Assembly: GCA_013002285.1 (NCBI GenBank)
Contig: JABDKJ010000078.1
Coordinates: 62,001-126,000 of the forward strand
From: Flavobacteriales bacterium
Lineage (GTDB): Bacteria > Bacteroidota > Bacteroidia > Flavobacteriales > JABDKJ01
DNA length: 64,000 nucleotides
Reading direction: 5' to 3'
Translations under genes and position numbers: made by a program
Shown: piece by piece, positions 9,822 to 18,966 of the stretch
Position numbering within the stretch: position 1 is the stretch's first letter
Layout: the number at the start of each line of letters is the position of its first letter
Notes under the pieces: model-generated
Database searches by the model: none
Told to the model about the DNA's origin: nothing
Seen by the model: only the letters and a program-made list of their open reading frames with translations

Positions 9822-10340
9822 TTATTTTTTTTGATCCTTTTTTAATTTTTTTAATGCGTCCCACCTAGGGTCTGTTTCTTCAGTTTCTTTCAAATTTATA
9901 TTCTCCAATACTTCTATCACCTCACTGTCGCAATCACCGTCATTGTGCAATTGTCGAGAGGGCAGGCTTAAGCTGATAAACTCATAGAACAAAGGTGCAA
10001 CATCTATTTGATCTTCATTGGGCGCAATGAATTTTATCTCATCACTATTACTTTCTGTCTGGTTAGAGAACTTGAAGATCAATTCTTCCTGCCCTTCTAT
10101 GTTCAATTCCATAGGTTGCCCACAACGATCGCAATCTGCATACACAATTCCTTCATGAGAGAACTGCATTTCCAGAAGAGTGGCTTTTTTGTTCATAACC
10201 ACCTCTCCTTTGATATCGCAAGATCCTATCAGAGAATTTTCAAAAGATAAAAAGAACTCATCATCGAAATAAAATTGAAAGCTGTGTTCTCCATCTTTCA
10301 GCCCAACGAATGATATTAAGTATTCACTTGACTTTTCCAC
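9822..10340 (-). CDS. DUF177 (YceD family) protein, rRNA-processing/accumulation related
   Basis: YceD-family proteins are nearly always encoded just before rpmF. In other bacteria and plants the family is linked to 23S rRNA accumulation. A conserved pair of cysteines is present in DCDRCGQPM. The longest frame opens at a TTG at 10382, but family members begin shortly before the K-E/S-E-Y-x-I-x-F-x-G-L-K-x-G motif, which points to the GTG at 10340 and gives 172 aa (MEKSSEYLISFVGLKDGEH). An exact TAnnTTTG motif at 10391-10398 then leaves a leader of about 45 bases. Using the TTG would give an almost leaderless message. Confidence 0.85.
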   Translation of the reverse strand: MEKSSEYLISFVGLKDGEHSFQFYFDDEFFLSFENSLIGSCDIKGEVVMNKKATLLEMQFSHEGIVYADCDRCGQPMELNIEGQEELIFKFSNQTESNSDEIKFIAPNEDQIDVAPLFYEFISLSLPSRQLHNDGDCDSEVIEVLENINLKETEETDPRWDALKKLKKDQKK

Positions 10341-10390
10341 TTCGATCGATAATAATTGCCCAATTGCCGAACCTTCCAGCAAAAGGGCAG

Positions 10391-10398
10391 CAAATGTA
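10391..10398 (-). promoter_or_regulatory. Bacteroidota -7 promoter motif for DUF177-rpmF-fabH-accBC
   Basis: Exact TACATTTG (TAnnTTTG) on the minus strand, 51 bases ahead of the preferred GTG start. It allows the rpmF/fab/acc genes to be transcribed separately from pdxA. I did not find a convincing -33 TTG at the usual distance. Confidence 0.6.
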
Positions 10399-10442
10399 CA
10401 AAATTATTTACCTGAAAACAGTATTTATCAACAATTTAGGCC

Positions 10443-11516
10443 CTATTTACTTACTTCGACCTTTACTTCTTTGGTTTTAGGCTTATCCAGAGCATTCTCT
10501 CTCATTTTTTTGAATTTCGTTCTATTGCGATAAATATCCACGGCTGTATAGCATGCAGTGCGAAAAGAAGAGGCCGAGGCCTTGTTCTGACCAGCGATCT
10601 CATAGGCGGTACCATGGTCTGGCGAAGTCCGAACAATTGGTAGACCCGCTGTGAAGTTTATACCATTCTCAAAAGTAAGGGCTTTGAATGGGATCAAGCC
10701 CTGGTCGTGATACATGGCCAGGATACCATCGAAATTCTTGAAATTAGAAGATCCAAAGAAGCCATCTGCAGGGTAAGGTCCAAAGGCAAGAATTCCGTTA
10801 CTCTTCGCACTTTCAATAGCAGGAGAAATTATATCTATCTCTTCTTTTCCCAGTAAACCTTCATCACCAGCATGAGGATTCAAGCCTAAAACAGCGATCT
10901 TTGGTTTCACAATATTAAAATCTCGCTTTAGGCTAGCTTCCATTATCTCTAACTTTTTGAGGATAGCCTCTTTGCTTATGCTCTTCGCAACTTCGTTCAC
11001 GGGAATATGCCCGGTTACCACGCCTATGCGGATGTTTTCACTTATCATGAACATTAGCACGTCATCGGTATTTGCAAACTTGGCTAAGTATTCCGTATGT
11101 CCTGGAAAGTTGAATTTATCTGAATGGATGTTCTTTTTATTGATAGGAGCTGTTACCAGGACATCAACCTTATTAGAAGCAAGGTCATTTACAGCTGCTT
11201 CCAAAGAGCGTAAAGCATATTCTCCCGATTCCTTTGTTGGTTCACCAAAACTAACTTTTGCACTCTCTTTCCATACAGAAATGAGATTTGCCTTTTTTGG
11301 ACTAGCCTCATCAGGATCATTGATAAAATTGAAACTAAAGTCTTCTATTCCGAGTTTTTTCCGATGGGCCTTAACGATGTCTTTTGAAGCATATATGATA
11401 GGAATAAAGGAGTCAAAAACCCTATTGTCGAGAAAAGATTTTATTACAACTTCCAGACCGATCCCATTCGTATCTCCTATCGAGATCCCAACCTTTACTC
11501 TTTTTCCTTTTGACAT
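10443..11516 (-). CDS. pdxA: 4-hydroxythreonine-4-phosphate dehydrogenase
   Basis: NAD-dependent oxidation of 4-phosphohydroxy-L-threonine in the DXP-dependent route to pyridoxal phosphate. The 357 aa show the start GISIGDTNGIGLEV, the metal-binding and substrate motifs FPGHTEYLA, NPHAGDEGLLG and MYHDQGLIPFK, and the terminal SPDHGTAYEIAG. All expected metal-binding His/Asp positions are visible. The C-terminus has a short lysine-rich tail. It is the first gene of the minus-strand run, 60 bases ahead of the rpmF promoter motif. Confidence 0.96.
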   Translation of the reverse strand: MSKGKRVKVGISIGDTNGIGLEVVIKSFLDNRVFDSFIPIIYASKDIVKAHRKKLGIEDFSFNFINDPDEASPKKANLISVWKESAKVSFGEPTKESGEYALRSLEAAVNDLASNKVDVLVTAPINKKNIHSDKFNFPGHTEYLAKFANTDDVLMFMISENIRIGVVTGHIPVNEVAKSISKEAILKKLEIMEASLKRDFNIVKPKIAVLGLNPHAGDEGLLGKEEIDIISPAIESAKSNGILAFGPYPADGFFGSSNFKNFDGILAMYHDQGLIPFKALTFENGINFTAGLPIVRTSPDHGTAYEIAGQNKASASSFRTACYTAVDIYRNRTKFKKMRENALDKPKTKEVKVEVSK

Positions 11517-11532
11517 GTAATTTTTTCGAATT

Positions 11533-11540
11533 CAAAAATA
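11533..11540 (-). promoter_or_regulatory. -7 promoter motif for pdxA
   Basis: Exact TATTTTTG (TAnnTTTG) on the minus strand, 16 bases from the pdxA ATG. A TTG lies 23 bases further upstream, slightly wider than the usual -33 spacing. Confidence 0.6.
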
Positions 11541-11754
11541 GAATAAACCTTTGTTATTTGAGGCAAGAGGCGTTTTTATTTAGATATTTGAGGAAGGGCC
11601 AAGTAGTCGAAAATGAATGAAGATCTTGTGGTTAGGGTCAAGAATATCTTACGATCTCTATAATGGACTTTTTTATTCACGATCGATCAGAATACTTTGA
11701 TGAAAATTGCGTTTTTATTCGATTGATCTCAATATTTTTGACTGTTTTAAAAAC

Positions 11755-14439
11755 ATGATAAAAAAAACACTGTTTGTCATACTCGCTTTGCTAAATGTGT
11801 ACCTTCTAGGGGCAACCCATAATAGGGCAGGTGAGATCACCTACAAACATATTTCTGGAAATACTTACGAAATAACGATCCTCACATGTACCAGGTTCGG
11901 AGTAGATGCAGATAGAGATACTTTGGATCTTGATTTTGGGGACGGATCTCCAATTGTTCAGGTATTGCGAATAAATGGTCCTGACGTCAATAACAATGGG
12001 GTCCCAGATGGTGAATTCATTGGAAATGATACTCAAAGAAACCTTTATGTTACAACGCACACGTACCCCGGGCCAGGTCAATTTATACTATATACGGAAG
12101 ATCCAAATAGGAATGAGGGTATAGTTAATATTCCAAATAGTGTACAAGTTGGATTTTCCATTTCATCTATGCTCACAATTCTAGGTGGAATGAATGGACA
12201 TAATAATTCACCGATCTTAAATAATCCCCCAAAAGGAGATGCCTGTTTTAACAAACTTTATTTATACAATTCATTAGCGTCAGATCCGGATGGGGATAGT
12301 TTGGCGTATGAATTGATCGAAAGTACAACGTTCAATAATGCAATTATCGGAGGTTATGTTTTTCCGGATGAAGTGGAACCCGGGGCTGATAACACTATTT
12401 CAATAAACGAATTGACTGGTGAACTCATTTGGGATAGTCCTCAACTGATCGGTGAGTATAATGTGGTGATCCAGATCAAAGAATATAGAAATGGGGTGCT
12501 CATTGGATTTGTGAAAAGAGACATGCAGATAAACGTTCTTTCTTGTCAGAATGATTCTCCCGAGATCCAGGAATTAGCTGATACATGTATTATAGCAAAT
12601 ACGGTCTTGTCGATGAGTATTTCTGCCTCAGACCCAAATGGCGACCTGGTAACTCTTGAAGCTTTTGGTGAACCATTCGACCTTGCTGTATCTCCTGCTA
12701 TGTTCAATCAAACGATCATAGGAAATCCAGGGGCACTGAATTGGGCCACAGATTGCGAGCATGTAAGACTATCTCCATATACGATCTTTTTTAAGGCAAC
12801 AGATGATGACAATGTAGTACAGTTGTCCAATTTTGCCGATTTTAATGTGCAGATCATTGCTCCTCCGGTGGAGAACCCAACAGCAACACCCTCATTTAAT
12901 TTTATGGAGTTAGATTGGGACAATAGTCCTTGCCAAAATGCAACTGGCTACAAGATCTACAGAAGGATCGGATCGATCGGTTATACACCGGAATATTGTG
13001 AAACAGGTGTTCCTGCGTCAACCGGATATGAGCAAATAGATCTTGTTGAAGGCTGGAACAATAGTGAGTATACTGACAACAATGATGTGCCTTTTGGTAA
13101 TGATGTTTGTTATATGATCGTGACGTGTTTTGCTGATGGAAGCGAGAGTATTGCATCCGAAGAGTTTTGCGCAAGTCTTGAAATGCAGATCCCTGTAATT
13201 ACTCATGTTTCAGTGGGGTCCACAGATCTTATAAATGGAGAAGATACGCTAAGATGGATGCCACCCTTAGAATTGGATACGGCCGTTTTTACAGGACCTT
13301 ATTCATATGAGATATTTAGGGCGGACGGTTTTGCTGACCCGATGACATTGATCGAAACAACAACTCCGAGCACAATTTTGAATACAGGCTTGATCGAAAG
13401 AACGTATAGTTCTTTGAATACCGAGGGGCAAGCAAATACCTATGTTGTTAAATTCTTTAATGATGGGATCGAGATCGTTCCCTCTAATGTGGCAAGCTCA
13501 ATTTTTCTTACCGTTTCGCCAAGCGATAATTTATTGGAACTTTCCTGGCAAGTTCAAGTGCCATGGGTGAATTCTCTTTACGAGGTATTCAGGAACGATG
13601 GATCTGGTGTTTATTCTTTGATCGGATCAACATCAGAAACAAATTATTCGGATACGGGTTTGGTGAATGGCAAAGAACACTGCTACTATGTGCGTTCTAC
13701 CGGACAATATACCGAGCCCTTGATCCCTTTTGACCTCATTAATTATTCGCAAGAAGAATGCTCAAGACCTTTTGATTCTGTTCCTCCATGCCCTCCAGTC
13801 ATTGAAGTCCAAGGAGAATGCATCCTAGAGGATTATCAGTTGCAATGGACCAACCCAAATAATTATTGCGCAGATGATGTAACGGCATATAACGTGTATT
13901 ATACGCCTATTATCGGAGAGGAATTTGAGTTACTAATGACAATAAACAGTGCCACTGATACTATTTTGTTCCAAGAGGATCTTGGCAATGTAATAGGCTG
14001 CTATTATGTCACCGCACTAGACTCTTTATTAATTAATGATCAGGGTATTACAAGCCAGAACGAAAGTGCTCCAAGCGATACTGTTTGTTTGGAAAGTTGT
14101 CCTGAATATACATTGCCAAATGTGATCAGTCCAAATGGTGATGACAACAACGAATTTTTTCAACCTTTTCCAGGTTATCGTTTTGTAGAAAGCATAGATC
14201 TTACGATCTATAATCGATGGGGAGAGCCGGTATTCAAAACAATAGACCCTGACATTCGCTGGGATGGGAAACATTCGGAACCATTGGTAAATTATTTTGG
14301 ACCTGGAGAATATTTCGTTCCTGATGGCACCTATTACTACATTTGCATCGTAAATGAAATCACCCTTCAAGGAATTGAGCCTCGTACACTGAGAGGTAGT
14401 TTTACAATGTTCAGGGAAGGGAAAAAAAGATTTGAATAG
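11755..14439 (+). CDS. Large secreted protein with T9SS type B (gliding-associated) C-terminal domain
   Basis: A cell-surface or secreted protein of 894 aa. I chose the ATG at 11755 over the upstream TTG at 11707 because it places a clean signal peptide (MIKKTLFVILALLNVYLLGA) at the N-terminus. A THNRAGEITY start, followed by PKD/cadherin-like beta domains (ASDPDGDSLAYEL, SASDPNGDL) and FN3-like domains (KIYRRIG; YEIFRADG; YEVFRNDG), fills the middle. The C-terminus has ISPNGDDNNEFF, IYNRWGEPVF and DGTYYYI, the type B sorting domain (TIGR04131 type). It should be exported by T9SS. ribE starts 3 bases after the stop, an odd neighbour but probably on the same transcript. Function unknown, possibly adhesion. 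Confidence 0.9.
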   Translation: MIKKTLFVILALLNVYLLGATHNRAGEITYKHISGNTYEITILTCTRFGVDADRDTLDLDFGDGSPIVQVLRINGPDVNNNGVPDGEFIGNDTQRNLYVTTHTYPGPGQFILYTEDPNRNEGIVNIPNSVQVGFSISSMLTILGGMNGHNNSPILNNPPKGDACFNKLYLYNSLASDPDGDSLAYELIESTTFNNAIIGGYVFPDEVEPGADNTISINELTGELIWDSPQLIGEYNVVIQIKEYRNGVLIGFVKRDMQINVLSCQNDSPEIQELADTCIIANTVLSMSISASDPNGDLVTLEAFGEPFDLAVSPAMFNQTIIGNPGALNWATDCEHVRLSPYTIFFKATDDDNVVQLSNFADFNVQIIAPPVENPTATPSFNFMELDWDNSPCQNATGYKIYRRIGSIGYTPEYCETGVPASTGYEQIDLVEGWNNSEYTDNNDVPFGNDVCYMIVTCFADGSESIASEEFCASLEMQIPVITHVSVGSTDLINGEDTLRWMPPLELDTAVFTGPYSYEIFRADGFADPMTLIETTTPSTILNTGLIERTYSSLNTEGQANTYVVKFFNDGIEIVPSNVASSIFLTVSPSDNLLELSWQVQVPWVNSLYEVFRNDGSGVYSLIGSTSETNYSDTGLVNGKEHCYYVRSTGQYTEPLIPFDLINYSQEECSRPFDSVPPCPPVIEVQGECILEDYQLQWTNPNNYCADDVTAYNVYYTPIIGEEFELLMTINSATDTILFQEDLGNVIGCYYVTALDSLLINDQGITSQNESAPSDTVCLESCPEYTLPNVISPNGDDNNEFFQPFPGYRFVESIDLTIYNRWGEPVFKTIDPDIRWDGKHSEPLVNYFGPGEYFVPDGTYYYICIVNEITLQGIEPRTLRGSFTMFREGKKRFE

Positions 14440-14442
14440 AAT

Positions 14443-15033
14443 ATGTTCACGGGAATAATAGAGTGTTTGGGTACAATTTCAGATATCCACCCATACAAAG
14501 ACAATATCAAATTTTCGATAATGGCTCCTTTTCTTTCAGAGATCAAAGTTGACCAGAGTATATCTCATGACGGAGTTTGCTTAACAGTGGAAGAGATCAA
14601 AGTTGACCATTATGTGGTATCTGCCGTTCCTGAAACACTTAAAAAAACAAATTTGGCCGATAGGAAGGTGCGGGACAAGGTGAATCTAGAACGAAGCATG
14701 AGGATCGGTGGAAGACTAGATGGGCATATTGTTCAAGGCCATGTCGACCATGTTGCAGCCTGTACAGGTATAGAAGAATTAAAAGGTAGTTGGGTTTTTG
14801 ACTTTGAATATGGTGAAGGCAAAGATGCACTCATTGTAGAAAAGGGGTCTATTACAGTGAATGGTACTAGTCTGACAGCGATCAATACAAAGAAAGGTGG
14901 TTTTTCAGTTGCCATTATTCCATATACTTTCGAGCATACGAATTTTCAAGACATGCGATTTGGTTCCAAAGTGAACCTAGAGTATGACGTTATTGGTAAA
15001 TACGTAGAAAAGTTAATTGAGAACAGACTTTAG
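14443..15033 (+). CDS. ribE: Riboflavin synthase, alpha subunit
   Basis: Dismutates two 6,7-dimethyl-8-ribityllumazine molecules to riboflavin. The 196 aa begin MFTGIIE, the family hallmark, and contain two lumazine-binding repeats: DGVCLTVEE and NLERSMRIGGRLDGHIVQGH in the first, NGTSLTAI and NLEYDVIGKYVEK in the second. It starts 3 bases after the T9SS cargo. Its TAG stop overlaps the TAA stop of metF on the other strand, with no terminator between them. Confidence 0.96.
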   Translation: MFTGIIECLGTISDIHPYKDNIKFSIMAPFLSEIKVDQSISHDGVCLTVEEIKVDHYVVSAVPETLKKTNLADRKVRDKVNLERSMRIGGRLDGHIVQGHVDHVAACTGIEELKGSWVFDFEYGEGKDALIVEKGSITVNGTSLTAINTKKGGFSVAIIPYTFEHTNFQDMRFGSKVNLEYDVIGKYVEKLIENRL

Positions 15034-15983
15034 TAAACGGCAGAAGCTATCTGTCTAACAGCTTCAGACCTACCCATGGTGTAGAAATGCATACTCGGCA
15101 CCTTGTGCTTCATCAGTTCTTTGGCCTGCTTTATGCTCCAGGCAATTCCAACTTCATTTACTTCCTGGTTGCTGCGACATTTAATTAGGTCGTCAGCCAA
15201 TTCATCAGGAAAAGAAATATGAAAGAATTTTGGGATGAATGAAATATGTCTCAAAGACGTTATAGGTTTCAAGCCTGGAATGATAGGTACATTGATCCCG
15301 ATCTCCCTGCATTTTCTTTCAAATTCGAAGAATTTCTGGTTATCAAAAAACATTTGAGTGACAATGTATTCGGCACCTGCATTTACTTTCTGTTTCAAGT
15401 ATTGCAGGTCCGTGTTCATATTCATGGCCTCAAAATGCTTTTCAGGGTAACCAGCGACACCAATGCAATAGTCTGTGAATGAATCACTTTGGTTTTCTTC
15501 GTAAAGGTAATTTCCATTGTTCAGTTCTAAGATCTGGTTTACAAGTTCAACAGCATATTTATGCCCTTCCGCATTAGGGACAAAATGAGGTTCGTTTTTT
15601 ACAGGGTCACCTCTTAAAGCAAGTACATTGTCTATTCCTAGAAAATGCAGGTCAATTAACGCGTTCTCTGTTTCCTCTTTATTGAAGCCTCCGCAGATCA
15701 AATGTGGTACTGTATCGATCTTATACTTTGCTATGATAGCAGCACAAATTCCTACAGTGCCGGGCCTTTTTCTTACAGAGATCCTTTGAAGAAGTCCATT
15801 TTCCTTCTTCTTATATATATATTCTTCTCTATGATAAGTGACATTGATATAGGCAGGGTTAAACTCTAGCAATGGGTCTATGCTGTCATAGATAGAACCA
15901 ATACTTGCTCCTTTTAAAGGGGGTAATATTTCAAAAGAGAACAATGTCTTTTTTGAACGCTCGATATGCTCAATAACTTTCAA
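15030..15983 (-). CDS. metF: Methylenetetrahydrofolate reductase
   Basis: FAD-dependent reduction of 5,10-methylene-THF to 5-methyl-THF for methionine synthesis. The 317 aa contain SFEILPPLKG (active-site Glu in the first strand), NVTYHREE, HLICGGFN, VLALRGDP and IVTQMFFDN, all standard. The start codon is TTG at 15983. The residues after it (KVIEHIERSKKTLFSFE) match the normal family N-terminus, so a non-ATG start is likely. Convergent with ribE, overlapping by 4 bases through the shared TTAG. Confidence 0.96.
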   Translation of the reverse strand: MKVIEHIERSKKTLFSFEILPPLKGASIGSIYDSIDPLLEFNPAYINVTYHREEYIYKKKENGLLQRISVRKRPGTVGICAAIIAKYKIDTVPHLICGGFNKEETENALIDLHFLGIDNVLALRGDPVKNEPHFVPNAEGHKYAVELVNQILELNNGNYLYEENQSDSFTDYCIGVAGYPEKHFEAMNMNTDLQYLKQKVNAGAEYIVTQMFFDNQKFFEFERKCREIGINVPIIPGLKPITSLRHISFIPKFFHISFPDELADDLIKCRSNQEVNEVGIAWSIKQAKELMKHKVPSMHFYTMGRSEAVRQIASAVY

Positions 15984-16051
15984 ACCTGCGAATAAGGGGC
16001 CGTGAAAATAGTAAAAAAGCCCTCAAAAACGGTTTTCTGAATATCTTGGGT

Positions 16052-18448
16052 TCAATCACGCACGACCGTGAAGTCTCCAGTATGTGATTCTCCGTTTCTT
16101 AATACAACAACAAAATAATAAGTTCCTTCACTCAAGTCCTCCATCAGCCAATCATTGCGGTAATTTAATTTACTGAAAACAATTCCACCCCACCTATTGT
16201 ATACTTCAACAACAGAACCTGGATGTTCTTCTATTCCCTGAATATAAAAGACGTCATTGGTTCCATCTTCATTTGGAGTAAAAATGTTGTAAGTCTCTAT
16301 CTCACATGGTTTAAAATCGAAGAAAGATTGATCAAAAGCTTGGTCATCCGGACATGTGATCGAAGAAACAAATAGTGAATAAAAACCAGGTGAATCTGCT
16401 AACACCTCAGGCGAACTGCTCACCATAGCGCTTGGTAATGTAAAAACATGACTTACAGAGATCCCATCGGGTTGGTCATTTAATTCATAAAAGAACTCTT
16501 CTCCTAAGCAAATGATCACGGTATCTTGTAGATCAGCGATCGGTGGTGGCGCAAAGAAAATATCGGTCGAATAATCCCGCATACAAAAGACATCTGTATA
16601 GACATAATTATAATTTCCCGGAAGATTTACAGTGATGTCAATATGGTCTCCATTTGCGGTAGGTACAATGGCAGCAAAGGATGTGTCATTTGGAGGAGTA
16701 TAATTCCAAAACCCACTTTGGTACACATTGGAAACGTCAACAGACCCTTCTAAATAACAAGCAGGTGTAATAGTGCTTAATACTGGCTCCGGTAAAACAT
16801 GAAGCACAACAGTGGTGTCGTATTGGCATCCAAAATTGTCCACCACGTTCACAACATATTCATGGTCTCCAACGCTGGTAGGTTGTACCACGATCAATGT
16901 ATCATTGTCAACTATTACAGATGGGTCATCGTCCCACCATACATCTGTGAAATAGGGTGAATAATTCTCTACTGTAGGGTCTATGGTTGGGTCGAATATG
17001 ATCGACCAATTAAAAATATAGCCGTCATCAGCCCCCCAATTATCCGCTGCGATGAGTGTCCAGGGACCATTGATCTCACATCCTATGAAATCTCCAAAAT
17101 CTCCCATTGGCAGGTAGTCACCTGCCGGGATCGTTGTGCCCCAACTTGCTTCTTCCTGTTCGAATGTTCCGAACTGCGTTGAGCTTGGGGTAAAACAATA
17201 AGTATACCCTACTCCAGGTCCTGTGCCCGGGTCAACAGGTTCACCCATGAAAGTGCCACCCCCAGTATATCCTCCAGGAATTATTCCAGGACCAGTTCCT
17301 TGACCTGTATAAGCATCAAAAAGCACGACTTCTGTACCATCTGGGCATTGCACCCAAAGCTCCAAGTCACCACTGAATGAGTGTTCCATTGTAACACAGA
17401 TCGCTACTATGTCAGAAGCATTTTCAATGTTCTGTCCAACAGGAAAATCATCAATATCTATAACTGTTTCGTAAAGATCAGGTGGTACTTGTACTGCTCC
17501 ACCATCTGGTAAGAAAAGCAACTCACCAAAGAAGCCTCCACCAACAAATGCAGAAGGATTTGCCAATACCCCAAAAGATTGTGAAGTGTCTGGCGTGATA
17601 CCCGCGATCAACGTTGACGTATTATCGATGCATATAGTATCTTGAAAAGCTGAGAGTACCCCACTCCAATTTGGGGTGGTTGATACCCTTACCTTTATTT
17701 CAACTACGATTGTCGACAATTCACTGGTATCGGTGATCGTCAATTCTATCAAATATCCAAAAGGGTCTGGAAATGTATGTGAGATCTCGGTAAGGCCATA
17801 ACCTTCAAAAGTCGTTCCGTCTGGTATATCCCAAATGAAATAAGATGTTTCGTCTGATTGGTCGTATCCTTGACCATTGTATAAGTAATCCGTAATAGCC
17901 GTAAATGTGACCATATCACCTTGACAAATGTCAATGTATCCATCAACATCAGCCGGATCAGAAGTGATCGTAGCCTCAAAAGGTATAGGCACTGTTCCGC
18001 AGAAAATGAAGCTTGCCCAACCAGTTGCTGTTGCACTTCCGGCTGTTGAAATAAATACTAATGTCAAACACCCAGTTGGATTGTTCGGTATTGTGGACGT
18101 TACAGCAAACCCAGTAGCGTTGCTCGCATCATCATAAACTCCGATCAAAGGTGCGGACGAATTGTCACCATCATAAATGAATAATTGATCTCCTGGAGCA
18201 AGGTCAAAAAACCCCCCATCTTCGGCAAAAGTTGAAAAGGTCACACCATTTCCTCCATCAGGACAAATGGTTATTTCAAAATTCTCTCCTGGTGCATAGT
18301 TGTCTCCATCAGCATTACTATCCGTAATGTTCAATGTTTGAGTATCACAATTTATTGTGATAGTACCACCAGTGCTGATCGGTTGGGCCATTACTTGTAG
18401 AGAACAAATAATGAAAAGCAAGACTATGAATGTTTTCAAATTTCTCAT
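16052..18448 (-). CDS. Secreted CUB / PKD / P-domain protein with T9SS type B sorting domain
   Basis: A surface protein of 798 aa. After a signal peptide (residues 1-21) there is a CUB-like domain (about 30-150: cysteine-bounded, DQLFIYDGDN, GCLTLVFIS), a PKD-like domain (about 155-260) and a proprotein-convertase P-type domain (about 325-500: VAICVTMEHSFSGDLELWVQ, GPWTLIAADNWGADDGYIFNW). Further beta domains follow, and a type B sorting domain (FTPNEDGTNDVF, VYNRWGGIVF, LSEGTYYFVV) ends the protein. There is no protease catalytic domain, so this is a binding or structural protein. Its ATG overlaps the TGA of a small secreted protein by 4 bases, so the two are translationally coupled. Confidence 0.9.
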   Translation of the reverse strand: MRNLKTFIVLLFIICSLQVMAQPISTGGTITINCDTQTLNITDSNADGDNYAPGENFEITICPDGGNGVTFSTFAEDGGFFDLAPGDQLFIYDGDNSSAPLIGVYDDASNATGFAVTSTIPNNPTGCLTLVFISTAGSATATGWASFIFCGTVPIPFEATITSDPADVDGYIDICQGDMVTFTAITDYLYNGQGYDQSDETSYFIWDIPDGTTFEGYGLTEISHTFPDPFGYLIELTITDTSELSTIVVEIKVRVSTTPNWSGVLSAFQDTICIDNTSTLIAGITPDTSQSFGVLANPSAFVGGGFFGELLFLPDGGAVQVPPDLYETVIDIDDFPVGQNIENASDIVAICVTMEHSFSGDLELWVQCPDGTEVVLFDAYTGQGTGPGIIPGGYTGGGTFMGEPVDPGTGPGVGYTYCFTPSSTQFGTFEQEEASWGTTIPAGDYLPMGDFGDFIGCEINGPWTLIAADNWGADDGYIFNWSIIFDPTIDPTVENYSPYFTDVWWDDDPSVIVDNDTLIVVQPTSVGDHEYVVNVVDNFGCQYDTTVVLHVLPEPVLSTITPACYLEGSVDVSNVYQSGFWNYTPPNDTSFAAIVPTANGDHIDITVNLPGNYNYVYTDVFCMRDYSTDIFFAPPPIADLQDTVIICLGEEFFYELNDQPDGISVSHVFTLPSAMVSSSPEVLADSPGFYSLFVSSITCPDDQAFDQSFFDFKPCEIETYNIFTPNEDGTNDVFYIQGIEEHPGSVVEVYNRWGGIVFSKLNYRNDWLMEDLSEGTYYFVVVLRNGESHTGDFTVVRD

Positions 18449-18825
18449 TTCGTTCTTCTTTTATTGTAATGATAAATGATGTGCGACTTGGGATAAACGA
18501 TTAATACAAGATCAGATCCATTTACGTCAATGTATTGAGTTCCTTCATCAGGATAAACCTTGTATTCTAAAGGGTTGAATGACGAAAGGTCAGCAAGATG
18601 TTCAGAATGGATCGAAATAGAGTTGGATAATGGTTGTTCCTCTTTTATCCTATCCATTACCCATCCTTTTTCAAGATAAGTCATCCAGTAGTCTAATACT
18701 TGGGGCTGCTCATTCTGTAATTGCTTGATCTGTTCATTAGTATATAATGAAGACAATTTATTTTCCTGTGCTTTTGTACTTAACGAACTTGCGATCAACA
18801 ATGCTCCGATCAAATATTTTTTCAT
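18445..18825 (-). CDS. Small secreted protein coupled to the T9SS cargo, function unknown
   Basis: 126 aa. The ATG at 18825 was chosen because it opens a signal peptide (MKKYLIGALLIASSLSTKAQ) and lies 17 bases after a TACTTTTG motif. The longer frame from 18864 would bury this peptide. The mature part has a WMTYLEKGWVMDRI helix, then SSFNPLEYKVYPDEGTQYI and VLIVYPKSHIIYHY, ending in a basic KRRTK tail. I do not recognise a named family. From memory, small proteins of similar layout (a FNPL motif, then a strand ending in a residue-rich VL-x-V) lie next to other T9SS type B cargo genes, which I cannot confirm here. Its stop overlaps the start of the cargo gene (ATGA). Confidence 0.75.
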   Translation of the reverse strand: MKKYLIGALLIASSLSTKAQENKLSSLYTNEQIKQLQNEQPQVLDYWMTYLEKGWVMDRIKEEQPLSNSISIHSEHLADLSSFNPLEYKVYPDEGTQYIDVNGSDLVLIVYPKSHIIYHYNKRRTK

Positions 18826-18842
18826 TCCAAAAATTTGGTTCT

Positions 18843-18850
18843 CAAAAGTA
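18843..18850 (-). promoter_or_regulatory. -7 promoter motif for the T9SS cargo pair
   Basis: Exact TACTTTTG (TAnnTTTG) on the minus strand, 17 bases ahead of the ATG of the small secreted protein. This supports the downstream ATG as the true start. Confidence 0.6.
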
Positions 18851-18951
18851 AGAAAATGGGACAATTGAAAGAAAGTGATGACAATTTAAATGGGTCTAGG
18901 AAAACGATCAAAATAGGACAGACAATTGAATAGCCAGAGAATACTAATTAC

Positions 18952-18959
18952 TACATTTG
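18952..18959 (+). promoter_or_regulatory. -7 promoter motif for lepA
   Basis: Exact TACATTTG on the plus strand, only 7 bases before the lepA ATG. Transcription would start almost at the start codon, giving a leaderless or near-leaderless message. A TTG lies 23 bases upstream of the motif. Confidence 0.6.
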
Positions 18960-18966
18960 CAGCCGA

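Noticed and set aside
11707..11754. Extra 16 N-terminal residues of the first T9SS cargo protein
   Set aside because: The TTG-started extension blocks a clear signal peptide starting at the ATG at 11755.
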